Assembly: GCA_027704905.1 (NCBI GenBank)
Contig: CM051019.1
Span: 21,402,890-21,466,889, forward strand
Length of the DNA: 64,000 bases
Reading direction: 5' to 3'
DNA from: Muraenolepis orangiensis
Lineage: Eukaryota; Chordata; Actinopteri; Gadiformes; Muraenolepididae
The position numbers and the translations under genes are program-made. Positions 20,086 through 31,349 of the stretch are shown here, piece by piece; position 1 is the first letter of the stretch, and the number at the start of each line of letters is the position of its first letter. Under the pieces are notes generated by a model. It made no database searches. It had not been told where the DNA came from and saw only the letters and a program-made list of their open reading frames with translations.

Positions 20086-22034
20086 TATGATAAGTTCCCG
20101 AACCATGAGAAGAATAAGGCACACAGAGACTGCTACTTAAAGTGGAAGAATTTGCATCAATCTGTAATGGAAGTTAGCGGCATTGACAGTCAGTTGCAGA
20201 AGCAGATACAAATAGAAACTGAGAAAAATAAAGCTCTCTTGCAGAGAATCCTAGATGTAACACTGCACTTGGCATCAAGGGATTTACCTTTCAGGGGTAA
20301 AAGCAAAGATCTGAATGACATTCACAATGGCAATTTCCTAGGTTCACTAGAGCTGTTATCTCATTACGACCCACTGTTGAATGAACACTTACAAAAAGTT
20401 AAGGACAAAAAGAAAGGAACCAGGCTGACACATTATTTGAGCTCTGACATTCAAAATGAATTCATTGAGTTATGAGTTATTAGAGTTATGTGCCAGAAGA
20501 ATTTAGACAACAATTCTAAAGGAAAGGGAGGATTATATTTATTATTCATCTGTGATGCTACACCAGACATTTCACATACTGAGCAAAACGTTGTGCTCAT
20601 AAGATATGTGAATTATAACAAAGAAACTGATGACTGGGAGATCATTGAACGGTTCCTTGAATTCAAGGACTTCCACAAAAAGACGGCGTGAGATAGCCGA
20701 GATGATTGAAAATGTGCTTCAAGACAAAGGGATAGACATTGCAGACTGCAGAGGGCAGGGATATGACAATGGGGCAAACATGTCAGGAAAAGTCAAGGGA
20801 GTCCAAACCCAAATACTGAAAAAAAATAATCTGGCTACATTTTCACCTTGTGCCTCCCACACCCTAAATCTTGTAGGTGTGCAGGCTGCAGAATCAAGCA
20901 CAGAAGTGTCAACATTTTTTGGCTGCATCAATCGCCTTTACACACTTGTTAGTGCCAGTCCAGGGCGATGGGCCATCTACAAAGAGAAAACAGGTTGCTC
21001 TTTGCATCGCCTCTCCGATACCCGCTGGAGTTCAAGGATCCACGCTGTTAAACCTGTAGCAAGACACCTACCTGATGTCATAGAGGCCCTTGATAGCATA
21101 CTCATGACATGCAGTCTCACTAGTGAGGCCAGATCAGATGCTAGTGGGCTGAAGACCTACTTCATGTCATTCAATGCTATTGTCCTCCTCACTGTCTGGC
21201 TAAATGTACTGCAATGCATTGAGGACAGGAATACAATTCTCCAGTCTGGGAAGATCTCACTCGACACAGAGACAGCCAATATCAGAGACTTAAAGGAAGA
21301 GATACAGGCTCTTAGAGATGCATGGGAGTCACTCCTGTCTGAGGCAACACTGATTGCTGCTCAAATGGATGTTGCACCTCAATTTAGCATGGAACACTGT
21401 CGCAAGAGGAAAAGGAAGAGATTCCATGATGAGACCTCAAGAGAAGACAGATCAGGACAGTGCAGCAACGGTGTTCCGCAACACAGTGTTTTTTACTGCA
21501 ATGGACAAGATCATAAGCGACTTAGACAGTAGGTTCCGCACCACTGAACATATTGTGGAAGCATTTTCTGCTGTTCTGAAAGTTGGGAAGATTGCTGAGG
21601 ATGAAGTCCCTTCTGTTTGCCAACCACTGATCAGGAAGTATTCAAAACATCTTACACCTGAGTTTCAAAATGAAGTAAGACACCTGAACACTGTGTATGC
21701 TGCCACTTTCCACCCTAACTTGTCCCCTCTTGGTCTCCTGAATGCAATTCACAAGATGCAGCTGCAAAGCATTTTTGGAGAAGTGTGCATTGTTTTACGT
21801 ATATTTTGCACACTGCCTGTGACTGTTGCAGGTGGTGAGAGAGCTTTCAGTAAGCTAAAATTGATAAAAAACGATTTGAGGTCCACTATGTCTCAGGACA
21901 GGCTTTGCAGTCTTGCCATGCTGTCCATTGAAAGCCAGTTGGCTAGAAAGCTGGACTTCAAGGACTTGATCAGTGACTTTGCCTGTAAGAAGGCTAGGCG
22001 CTGGGCTCTTGGTGAGCTGAGCAAGGGCTCGTAA
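20086..22034 (+). pseudogene. hAT ZMYM1-like transposase, catalytic and C-terminal part
   Basis: Continuation of the split transposase. Frames 20068-20475, 20488-20691, 20696-21532 and 21354-22034 follow one another on the plus strand, separated by a stop (20473), a frame change near 20690 and another near 21400-21500. Recognisable blocks are CDATPDISHTEQ (RNase-H-like fold start), GQGYDNGANMSGK (the second catalytic region), CASHTLNLVGVQAAE, LSDTRWSSR, and the C-terminal dimerisation block with GGERAFSKLKLIKN. These are hallmarks of ZMYM1-like hAT transposases. At least three lesions make it a pseudogene. The 22035-22727 remainder is AT-rich 3' non-coding DNA ending in the terminal repeat. 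Confidence 0.78.
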
Positions 22035-22799
22035 AAACTGTTAAAGGGCAAGGCTATGGTAACGATATTGGATCACTACACACAAGATGCATGATGAGAA
22101 AAAGCCTGAGAACAGGTAATATTCTCTGATTTAGCACCACCATAAGGCCTTTTCATTTCCATTTCCATTTTGTTGTCCATTTACACTTTAATACCTGCTT
22201 ATTTTGTAGTTGGTATGTATATTTCATTTTAAAATCTGCTGCTCATTTTATTTTTGTGTTATAGCATTTTATAAATGATAATATTGGTGGTAATGTTCAC
22301 TTTATTTTAATTTAAGAGGTCATGTATATTTAAGTTATATTTATTTGGATTTATGCATTCATGTTGAGAATGTTCCATTCAAAAATGTTATTATTAAAAA
22401 GGCATTTACACCATAAAAGATGACTATTGAGATCTATTGTCAGGAATGTTAGTCTTGAATCAAATAGTGAATTCTACTGCAGCAGAATGTTGCACGTCTG
22501 CAGAGTGTTATTTTTCACAGCTCAGTGTCAGTAAATATTGTGCAGTTAGTATTGAACTACAAGATAGATGCAAGCCTGTACAGGTAGTGCTATTTAAAGC
22601 ATAAATGAGTCGGTTGGGTTCTGGAGGTCGTTACAGCAATTGTGCTTGGTTGGCGTGGCCTGTGCCTGGTGGTGGGGCCCAATGTGATATATTTTCATGG
22701 GGCCCAAAATCCCTGGCGGCGCCCCTGTGTTACATTAGTGACGATAGATTGTGCTACTTTTAATAAGAAATAGCCTACACTAAATCTGCTCAGGACTAC

Positions 22800-23040
22800 G
22801 TACGGAGGTCAACGGAACCCCGCCCCCTTCCCAGAGACTCGGGGGCGACGTTAGGCCCCGCCCCCTTCCCAGAGTCTAGGGGGGGTTAAGCCCCGCCCTC
22901 TTCCCAGAGTCTCGGGGGCGACATTAAGCCCCGCCCCCTTCCCAGAGTCTCGGGGATGACATTAGGCCCCGGCCCCTTCCCAGAGTCTCGGGGGCAACAT
23001 TGGGCCCCGCCCCCTTCCCAGAGAGTCTCAGGGGTGACGT
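22800..23040. repeat. GC-rich minisatellite of the array unit (about 37-bp unit)
   Basis: About six imperfect repeats of a unit with CCCCGCCCCCTTCCCAGAG followed by TCTCGGGGGCGACATTAGG. Each unit contains a GC-box-like CCCCGCCCC. Shorter versions recur at 31962-32120, 33252-33330, 59930-60090 and 62405-62535, always beside the (GGA)n block. Confidence 0.85.
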
Positions 23041-23379
23041 CATGAGATCCTCATTTGTTCTCTGCACACGGAGGGCGTTTCGACCAAAAGCAAGTGATGT
23101 AAAAAAAAAAAAAATGGCCATTCCATAAGCAATGTGGTGGATTTACGGTCGCATTTGTGGTACGCTTCGACGCTTAGAGATATTTTAGACCGAGATTTAC
23201 TTTCCGTGCGGCGGGTTTGTGTCTCCCTCCTCTCCCGACTAGGCCCGTGGTTCTCCTCTCCGAGCTCGGAGATGCTAACGTCGTAGGAGGAGGAGGAGGA
23301 CTAGCTCGGAGAGACATGGAGGCTAACCTTGCAGCAGAGGGGAGTGTTCGTACAGCTACATCGAGCCTAGCGTCTATAT
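23041..23379 (+). other. Conserved array block with (GGA)n: CpG-rich, first-exon-like
   Basis: This block recurs at 32131-32480, 60081-60425 and, partly, 62537-62755. It is CpG-rich and contains CTCCGAGCTCGGAG (a palindrome), a variable GGA run (23286-23301 here) and a plus-strand ATG in a fair context (ACATGGAGG, 23314) opening a short frame MEANLAAEGSVRTATSSL. The same bases are also open on the minus strand (PPPPP run). It could be a promoter and first exon of an unrecognised plus-strand transcript or of a transposon. The minus-strand frame is probably an incidental shadow. No known protein family was recognised. Confidence 0.35.
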
Positions 23380-23554
23380 CAGGGGTGCCCAACCAGTCGA
23401 TTGTGATCGACTGATCGATCGCGGGGAGATTCCCAGTCGATCGCGAGATGTCTAAAAATAGAACAACAATATTCTGTTTTATCGTTAATGTCCTATAACA
23501 GGGGTGGCCAAACTTAACTTAACTTTATGGCTTTTTAAGATCAGCACAATTATG

Positions 23555-24797
23555 TGTTTTTATCAGAATGTTTTTTGTGTGTCCATAGAAGAGCTGCTCA
23601 CTATTTTGCCATTGAAAGGACAAACAAGAGGCGAAGATATTTTCAATGCGTTCATGGATTTTGTTAAGAAGAGCCAACTGCCCCTCTTTAAACTCATCTC
23701 CATCACAACTGATGGTGCTCCAGCGATGGTGGGCCACACCAAAGGTTTCATAGCACTGTGCAAACAAAGTGAATCTTTCCCGAGCATCCTTAATTATCAT
23801 TGTATCATTCACCAGCAAGCACTGTGTGGGAAGACTTTAAATATGAAAGAAGTGATGTATGTTGCAATGAAGATTGTATGCTCTGTTGGGGCCAGGAGTC
23901 TACAGAGGAGGTTATTCCGTGCTCACTTGGAGGAGACCTGCTGCTGCATACAGATGTTAGATGGCTAAGCAGAGGAACATTTTTGGCCAGATTCACTGAG
24001 CTGTTGCCTGAAATCAAAGACTTTCTGAAGCTTTCAAAACATGCAGAATATCCAAAACTAGATGACCACCAGTGGCTTTTGGATTTATCGTTCCTTACAG
24101 ATCTCACTGGCCTGCTCAATGAGCTTAATTCAGAGCTGCAGGGTAAGGATAAAAATGTAATTAACATGATCAGTTCAGTGAACACATTAAAAGCAAGCTA
24201 AAACTGCTCAGTTCAGTAGGCTGCAGCGCTGTGACCTGCGCAACTTTCCTCACATGCAGGCCGAACTTCAACGTCAGAGCAAAGACGTCACGCAGCTTGA
24301 CAGTACACGGTATGAAGAGCAAGTTCAGAGCATCTTGACAGAATTTGAGAGCCGTTTTACTGACTTCATCCATTGAACCCATTGCCAGCTATCTGTGTTT
24401 TCCATTTGGTGGAAGTATTGATGTGGATGAGATCGTCTCCAAAGTAAATTCACTGTTGGACCTGGATAGCTCTGCTGTTTAGAATGAGATTCTCACACTC
24501 TCAAATGATATTGACATCAAATCCAGCACAACACCTGGCACCAGTGGACAGTTGTGGAACCTGCTCTTGGAACAAAAGTATCCCAACCTCAGAAGATGTG
24601 CCTTGAACTTGACAGCACTTTTTGGGTCCTCCTATTTGTGTGAGTCTGCATTCTCTCACATGAAGATCATCAAATCCAAGTACAGATCTACGATGACTGA
24701 TGACCACCTTGTGGCCTGCATACGGCTTGACACCAGCTCCTACTGCCCTGACTACGAGAAGCTAGTGGCCTCGTCCCAGTGCCAGAGGTCCCACTAA
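23555..24797 (+). pseudogene. hAT transposase copy A, GTF2IRD2/ZBED-like
   Basis: The plus-strand frame from about 23555 to 23968 reads TRGEDIFNAFMDFVKK, then SITTDGAPAMVGHTKGF (catalytic-domain segment) and NYHCIIHQQALCGK. A deletion of about 20 bp near 23930 relative to copy B shifts the frame. The next block (23950-24180) reads WLSRGTFLARFTELLPEIK, and the C-terminal dimerisation block (24552-24797) reads LCESAFSHMKIIKSKYRS. Stops at 24374 and 24479 interrupt it. Compared with copy B it also lacks about 220 bp before the coding region (near 23515-23540). These blocks match transposases related to the GTF2IRD2 and ZBED domesticated proteins. The copy is dead. Confidence 0.78.
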
Positions 24798-25010
24798 GGT
24801 AGAAAATACATCTGGTATGCTCTTCTGTTCGTTGCGTGCATATGTAACAGAGTTAAACATGTGAATACATAATTATACGTTTGTGAATGTTTAATTCATA
24901 ATAAAGATCTGAATTTAGAGATGAGATTGTTCATTGACTATTTTAAGTTTTGTTTCCCGTGGGAACACCCCCCGTCCACGTCTTTGTTTACTTCTGGGAT
25001 GTATTTTCCA

Positions 25011-28000
25011 TACTTCCCACCCACCACCGACGGGAAGAACCGCTGGGGTCGGGTGCACTGCCAGTTAGGAGGCAGTGAAGGCAGGGGGCCTCGACGGACC
25101 AAACCCTGCCAACAGAGACTGGCTTTGGGGACGTGGAATGTCACCTCTCTGGGGGGGAAGGAGCCTGAGCTTGTGCGGGAGGTGGAGCGCTACCAGTTAG
25201 ATCTGGTGGGGCTTACCTCTACGCACAGCACTGGCTCTGGAACTAAACTCCTGGATAGGGGTTGGACTCTTTCCTTCTCTGGAGTGGCTCAGGGTGTGAG
25301 GCGCCGGGCGGGTGTGGGGATACTCACAAGTCCCCGGCTGAGTGCCGCTTTGTTGGAGTTTACCCCGGTGGACGAGAGGGTCGCCTCCCTACGCCTTAGG
25401 GTCATGGGAGGGAAAACTCTGACTGTTGTTTGTGCCTATGCACCAAACAACAGTTTGGAATATCCCGCCTTCTTGCACACCCTGGATGGAGTCCTGCATG
25501 GGGCTCCTGAAGGAGACTCTATAGTCCTCCTGGGAGACTTCAACGCACACGTGGGTAACGATGGGGAAACTTGGAGGGGCGTGTTGGGGATGAACGGCCT
25601 ACCTGATCTGAACCGGAGTGGGGTTTTGTTATTGGATTTCTGTGCTAGTCATGGATTGGCCATAACAAACACCATGGTCAAACATAAGGATGCTCATAAG
25701 TGTACATGGTACCAGAGTACCTTAGGCCGAAGGTCAATGATCGATTTTGTTATCGTGTCATCTGGCCTGAGGCCGCATGTTTTGGACACTCGGGTGAAGA
25801 GAGGGGCAGAGCTGTCAACCGATCACCATCTGGTGGTGAGTTGGGTAAGATGGCGGGGGAAGCCTCTGGACAGACCTGGTAAGCCCAAACGTGTAGTGCG
25901 GGTGAACTGGGAACGTCTGGTGGATGCCCCTGTCCGGGAGACCTTCAACTCCTACCTTCGGTGGAATTTTTCGGGCATCTCTGTGGAGGCTGGGGGCATT
26001 GAGCCAGAGTGGTCATTGTTCAAAGCTTCTATTGCCGAAGCTGCGGTTGAGAGCTGTGGCCTCAAGGTCATTGGTGCCTCAAGGGGCGGCAACCCTCGGA
26101 CTTCGTGGTGGACACAGGTGGTCAGGGAAGCCGTCCGGCTGAAGAAGGAGGCCTTCCGGGCTATGTTAGCCTGTGAGACTCCGGACTCAGTTGCGAGGTA
26201 TCGACAGGCCAAGAGGACGGCAGCCTCGGCTGTAGCAGAGGCAAAGCAGCGGGTGTGGGAGGAATTCGGAGAAGCCATGGAGAAGGACTTTCAGTGGGCA
26301 CCAAAGCGTTTCTGGCAAACAATCCGGCGCCTCAGGAGGGGGAAGCGTGGATCCATCCAAGCTGTGTAGCAGTAAGGGTGGGACATTGCTGACCTCAACT
26401 GAGGAGGTGATCAGGCGGTGGAAAGAACACTTTGAGGAACTTCTTAACCCAACTACACCCTCAATGGTAGAGACAGAGCTGGAGGATGAAGGACGGCAAA
26501 CATCAATCTCCCTGGAGGAAGTCACTGCGGTAGTCAAACATCTCCGCAGTGGCAAAGCCCCAGGGTTGATGAGATCCGTCCAGAAATGCTAAAGGCTCTG
26601 GGTGTTGAGGGGCTGTCATGGATGACACGTCTTTTCAACATTGCGTGGAAGTCTGGGACAGTGCCTGAGGAGTGGCAAACGGGGGTGGTGGTACCCCTGT
26701 TCAAAAAGGGTGACCAGAGGGTGTGTGCCAATTACAGGGGTATCACATTACTCAGCCTCCCTGGGAAAGTCTACTCCAAGGTGCTGGAAAGGAGGGTTCG
26801 GCCGATAGTCGAACCTCAGATTGAAGAGGAACAATGCGGATTCCGCCCTGGTCGTGGAACAACGGACCAGCTTTTCACTCTTGCAAGGATCCTGGAGGGG
26901 GCTTGGGAGTATGCCCATCCGGTCTACATGTTTTGTGGATTTGGAGAAGGCATATGATCGGGTCCCTCGGGAAATACTGTGGGGGGTGCTGTGGGAGTAT
27001 GGGGTGCGGGGGTCACTGTTGAGGGCCATCCAATCTCTCTACTCCCAAAGCAAGAGCTGTGTCCGGATTCTCTGTACTCAGTGGGTGTTGGCCTCCGCAG
27101 GCTGCGCTTTGTCACCCATCCTGTTTGTGATTTTCATGGACAGGATTTCAAGGGTAGTCATGGAGGGGGGGTTTCAGTATGGTGGGCTCAGGATTGAATC
27201 GCTGCTGTTTGCAGATGATGTGGTCCTGTTTGCGTCATCAGTATGTGACCTTCAGCACTCACTGGATCGGTTTGCAGCGGAATGTGAAGCGGCTGGGATG
27301 AGGATCAGCACCTCCAAATCTGAGGCCATGGTTCTTAGCAGGAAACCGGTGGATTGTCTACTCCGTAAGGGAGTAGACAAAAGTAGGGAGGGAGTCCTTA
27401 TCCCAAGTGAAGGAGTTCAAGTATCTCGGGGTCTTGTTCTCGAGGGAGGGGACGATGGAGCGTGAGATTGACAGGAGAATAGGTGCAGCGGGAGCGGTAT
27501 TGGGTGCACTTTGGCGCACCGTTGTAACCAAAAGAGAGCTGAGCCAGAAGGCAAAGCTCTCCATCTACCGATCAGTCTTCGTTCCTACCCTCACCTATGG
27601 CCATGAACAATGGGTAATGACCGAAAGGACGAGATCGCGAATACAAGCGGCCAAAATGAGTTTCCTCAGGATGGTGGCTGGTATCTCCCTGAGGGATAGG
27701 GTGAGAAGCTCAGTCACTCGTGAGAGACTCGGAGTAGAGCCGCTGCTCCTTCGCGTAGAAAGGAGCCAGTTGAGGTGGTTCGGGCATCTAGTAAGGTGGT
27801 CTAGTAAGTAAACCTCCCGAGGGAGGTTTTCCAGGCACATCCAACTGGGAAGAGACCACGGGGCAGACCGAGGTACAGGTGGGGTGATTACATCTCCACA
27901 CTGGCCTGGGAACGCCTCGGGATCCCCCAGTCAGAGCTAGTCGATGTTGCCAGGGAGAGGGAAGTTTGGATTCCCCTGCTGAAGCTGCTACCTCCGCGAC

Positions 28001-28052
28001 TTTACGGATTACGGATAAGCGGGAGAAGATTGATGGATGGATGGATGGATGG
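25011..28052 (+). mobile_element. Rex3-like (RTE clade) LINE, copy A
   Basis: This non-LTR retrotransposon has one coding region with apurinic-type endonuclease followed by reverse transcriptase. Endonuclease blocks are TWNVTSLGGKEPELV, GDFNAHVGNDGETW and LSTDHHLVVSWV (about 25130-25850). RT blocks are GKAPG (about 26560), NYRGITLLSLPGKVYSK, CGFRPGRGTTDQL and FADDVVLFASS (about 27210). The C-terminal region includes LTYGHEQWVMTERTRS. The tail is (GATG)n, characteristic of Rex3. Target duplication ATTTTCCA is at 25003-25010 and 28053-28060. One extra base near 26366 makes a stop, one base is missing near 26568, and a frame change lies near 26940, so it is inactive. Confidence 0.85.
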
Positions 28053-28191
28053 ATTTTCCACCCTCCCCTCACAGTAAAACATGCAGGTAGGCTGTCAGTA
28101 ATGGCTACGCCTCTCTATTTGGACTGGTAGATCTCGGCAGACTGGCAACTTTAAAAGTAGCTCTTGGTTCAAAAAAGGTTGGGCACCCCTG

Positions 28192-28440
28192 ATGTAGTGG
28201 TTCCTCCAAACAGAAGGTGGTCGGATTGTGTACGCATTCTGGAAAAATGCTAATGTAAAAAACAACTTCTCTGTTATATGTATATATATATATATACTTT
28301 ACTGTAACATTTGCTCTCTGGTTAGATGTGTCTTTGGAGTAGGCCTTTTAGTGTTGCATGATTCATGTTTAACAGACAAGTCATACTCCAATGTAACAAC
28401 AAAAAAAAAAATATATATATATAAACAAATATTAAAATAA
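28192..28440. other. Flank shared by hAT copies A, B and (inverted) C
   Basis: 28192-28295 repeats at 52909-53015 and, inverted, at about 39520-39603. The three copies diverge within a TATATA tract. No gene was seen. The segment ends in poly-A and TA runs. Confidence 0.7.
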
Positions 28441-28700
28441 CTCCACATATCTGTGTTGTACATTTCTGTATGATTCCAATCGCTTTATTATAGTCAAAAT
28501 TGCCAAACTTGCAGAGCTCCGCTGCAACTCCATGGAAGAGACTCGTACAGAAGGCAATAAGGAGTCAGGGGCAACAAACAGGATTAAAGCAGCAGTGTTG
28601 TACCCGGTTCTCCGTTATCAGTGGTGGTCAGTGAAGGTACTGCAGGAGGTCCATGAGTTCTATAATGTCTCCTAATGTAGTCGTCTAGCAGCTCCTTCTC
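28441..28700 (-). repeat. LTR-like dispersed repeat, minus orientation, internally shortened
   Basis: Reverse-complement match to 35240-35600 and direct match to 53100-53470. On its own strand the sense copy has an AATAAAGCG polyadenylation-like signal (at 35549 in the plus copy). The segment equivalent to 53224-53325 is missing here. The class is uncertain: a solo LTR or a non-autonomous element. No coding capacity was recognised. Confidence 0.45.
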
Positions 28701-29732
28701 ACAACACAAGTTCACAATGTGGATTCTATCTCAGGATGGAGCTCCCTGACCACAGCCCTGTTTAAAGGGAGGGGTAAATCAACTGTATTACAGGATAAGC
28801 GTGTTATGTAGCCTGTGTAAATACAATTATTGGGCTTATTAACACATAGAATGGGCTACTAACTGTTAGATATTTGGATACAATGTAAGTAATTGGGCTT
28901 ATTAACACATCACGAATACTGTCATACATGTTTAACCCAATGGGAGCAGTGATGCTGCGCCTTGGACTGAAGAATGCAAATAGGTCATATTCCACTTTTC
29001 ATCATTTTGACTCATGCTTCCTTCTAGTTAGATAGCTCTAGCAACAAATACACCCAGTAAAAACACATTAAAAACATTACAGTAGAGAATGCACTGTGAC
29101 TACAACTCCCTTTAGTTTTTTACGGTTGTTTCTTTCACTGAATAACTCACAGCCATATGGAGTTCAAAAATTGAACACCATATATCTTACCTTTTTTAAC
29201 TGCCAAAGTTGGACTTTCAATCAAAACAAGTAGTGCTAAACAATGGCTGAGCTTAAGGACCTACACCGTATACATAGAAAGTATCACTTCAGTTTCTAAC
29301 GGACTGGTACCAAAGAAACAGAAAGACTTGAGATGAAGATTCAAGATCAATGATTCTAATTTGCCATATGCAACAAGTAGCCTACAATCGAATGCTTACT
29401 CCTGGATGGACTTCCTTTACAAGTAAACATATGTAAAGGTAAGGCCATGCAATATTCTCATTTATGTTGAATGAATGTATGAAAAGGGGAACTGCCTTGA
29501 ATGAATGATGATATGAATTATTGAATCGTACAGTCGCCTAACCAATAGTTTTAGTGCAACCTGCCGATTGACTGGTGAATTTAAGCTGGGTTCATGTAGG
29601 CCTAAATCAGGGCCATGTTGGACCGCTCTGTGTGCTTTGGACTTCAGTCTCAATCAAAACATTGTAAGTTGATGGTAGAACACAAGGTGGATGGTAGTTT
29701 ATTAGTGGTAGAACACAAGGTAGATGGTAGTT
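28701..29732. other. Non-coding stretch, partly duplicated at 53480-53921
   Basis: 28701-29150 is nearly identical to 53480-53921. No convincing gene was found. The last 70 bases before the gap (29670-29732) are a tandem repeat of about 33 bp (GGTAGAACACAAGGT core, two copies), so the gap probably hides a minisatellite. Confidence 0.6.
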
Positions 29733-30732
29733 NNNNNNNNNNNNNNNNNNNNNNNNNNNNNNNNNNNNNNNNNNNNNNNNNNNNNNNNNNNNNNNNNNNN
29801 NNNNNNNNNNNNNNNNNNNNNNNNNNNNNNNNNNNNNNNNNNNNNNNNNNNNNNNNNNNNNNNNNNNNNNNNNNNNNNNNNNNNNNNNNNNNNNNNNNNN
29901 NNNNNNNNNNNNNNNNNNNNNNNNNNNNNNNNNNNNNNNNNNNNNNNNNNNNNNNNNNNNNNNNNNNNNNNNNNNNNNNNNNNNNNNNNNNNNNNNNNNN
30001 NNNNNNNNNNNNNNNNNNNNNNNNNNNNNNNNNNNNNNNNNNNNNNNNNNNNNNNNNNNNNNNNNNNNNNNNNNNNNNNNNNNNNNNNNNNNNNNNNNNN
30101 NNNNNNNNNNNNNNNNNNNNNNNNNNNNNNNNNNNNNNNNNNNNNNNNNNNNNNNNNNNNNNNNNNNNNNNNNNNNNNNNNNNNNNNNNNNNNNNNNNNN
30201 NNNNNNNNNNNNNNNNNNNNNNNNNNNNNNNNNNNNNNNNNNNNNNNNNNNNNNNNNNNNNNNNNNNNNNNNNNNNNNNNNNNNNNNNNNNNNNNNNNNN
30301 NNNNNNNNNNNNNNNNNNNNNNNNNNNNNNNNNNNNNNNNNNNNNNNNNNNNNNNNNNNNNNNNNNNNNNNNNNNNNNNNNNNNNNNNNNNNNNNNNNNN
30401 NNNNNNNNNNNNNNNNNNNNNNNNNNNNNNNNNNNNNNNNNNNNNNNNNNNNNNNNNNNNNNNNNNNNNNNNNNNNNNNNNNNNNNNNNNNNNNNNNNNN
30501 NNNNNNNNNNNNNNNNNNNNNNNNNNNNNNNNNNNNNNNNNNNNNNNNNNNNNNNNNNNNNNNNNNNNNNNNNNNNNNNNNNNNNNNNNNNNNNNNNNNN
30601 NNNNNNNNNNNNNNNNNNNNNNNNNNNNNNNNNNNNNNNNNNNNNNNNNNNNNNNNNNNNNNNNNNNNNNNNNNNNNNNNNNNNNNNNNNNNNNNNNNNN
30701 NNNNNNNNNNNNNNNNNNNNNNNNNNNNNNNN
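29733..30732. other. Assembly gap, 1000 N
   Basis: Exactly 1000 undetermined bases, so the length is likely a placeholder. The left edge is a tandem repeat. Confidence 0.99.
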
Positions 30733-30825
30733 TATATACCTGCTTGTTTAAATCACTCACGAAAACTATATCAATCACTCAACAAAAATATATATCGGCA
30801 CACACTGACAAAAAACACTGACATA

Positions 30826-30950
30826 TATTTGTGTGTGTGTGTGTGTGCGTGTTTTTGCGTGTGTGCGTGCGTGTGTGCGTGCGTGTGTGTCTGTGTGTGA
30901 GTGTGCGTCTGTGTGTGTGTGTGTGTCTGTGTGTGTGCGTCTGTGTGTTT
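30826..30950. repeat. (TG)n/(CG)-interrupted microsatellite
   Basis: TG-rich run with GCGTG and CTGTG variants. The Cys/Val and His/Thr reading frames across it are artefacts of the repeat. Confidence 0.9.
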
Positions 30951-30954
30951 CACA

Positions 30955-31349
30955 CAAATGACGTCTTCCGTGGGGCGCATTTAAAAAAGGGCCCCACGGG
31001 AAGACGTTTTGAGGACACTGATTGGCTACATTTTATGTCACTCGTTTATATCTTGAATCAGCAATTGGCTGAACTGCTACAGAGACCCGCCTCCGTGGGG
31101 CGATTTGAAAAGCGCCCCAGCAGCATCGTCATACAAATGCGCCCTTAAGGCTGCAGTGTACTAGGCATATGTGTACTAGGAAAAGCATATTATGTTGCGC
31201 AAATTATTTTAAAATCATATTTTACACATATTTCTGGGTGCATTCCACACACATATTGACAATTTATATATATATATTTTTTTTGTGCGTGTGGTTTGGG
31301 GGGGGGGGGCGCCCCAGCGCCCCCTATGGGCCAGCCGCCACTGTCCTAC
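30955..31349. mobile_element. Fragmentary MITE-like sequence with hAT-type end
   Basis: Contains a hairpin at about 30960-31007, whose arms carry CTTCCGTGGGGC and its near reverse complement. It ends at 31327-31349 with CCAGCCGCCACTG, the reverse of the CAGTGGCGGCTGG terminus common in fish hAT-derived MITEs. The sequence right of 31350 matches 58876 onward, where a promoter-like exon stands instead, so this element marks a breakpoint. No coding sequence. Confidence 0.5.

Larger units (their letters stand above)
572..22727 (+). mobile_element. hAT DNA transposon, ZMYM1-like transposase, outermost host of a four-level nest
   Basis: The ends are short inverted repeats: CAGGGGCGCCG at 572 and CGGCGCCCCTG ending at 22727. 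The coding sequence runs on the plus strand, is degenerate, and is split by LTR elements (1322-20080). The left part holds the N-terminal region (about 868-1321). The right part holds the zinc-finger end, catalytic region and C-terminal hAT dimerisation region (20086-22034). Removing the LTR insertion leaves about 3.4 kb, a usual hAT size. The element sits in an array unit between the GT tract and a conserved stretch that resumes at 22728 (compare 33170-33180 and 62327-62340). I could not see a clean 8-bp target duplication. The family call rests on similarity to fish ZMYM1-like proteins. Confidence 0.8.
23380..28191 (+). mobile_element. hAT element copy A (GTF2IRD2/ZBED-like), carrying a Rex3 insertion
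   Basis: The left end CAGGGGTGCCCAACC at 23380 and right end GGTTGGGCACCCCTG ending at 28191 are inverted repeats of the hAT type. The transposase fragment is at 23555-24797. A Rex3 LINE was inserted at 25011-28052 between two copies of ATTTTCCA, leaving the hAT 3' end at 28061-28191. No matching 8-bp target duplication is seen outside the ends. The right flank is shared with copies B and C, which suggests later rearrangement. Confidence 0.75.

Noticed and set aside
22800..23040. Possible CRISPR-like array of regular GC-rich repeats
   Set aside because: The units are directly adjacent with no unique spacers. It is a eukaryotic minisatellite.
29615..30821. Open frames across the N runs (also 53868-55050)
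   Set aside because: They are undetermined sequence, not coding evidence.
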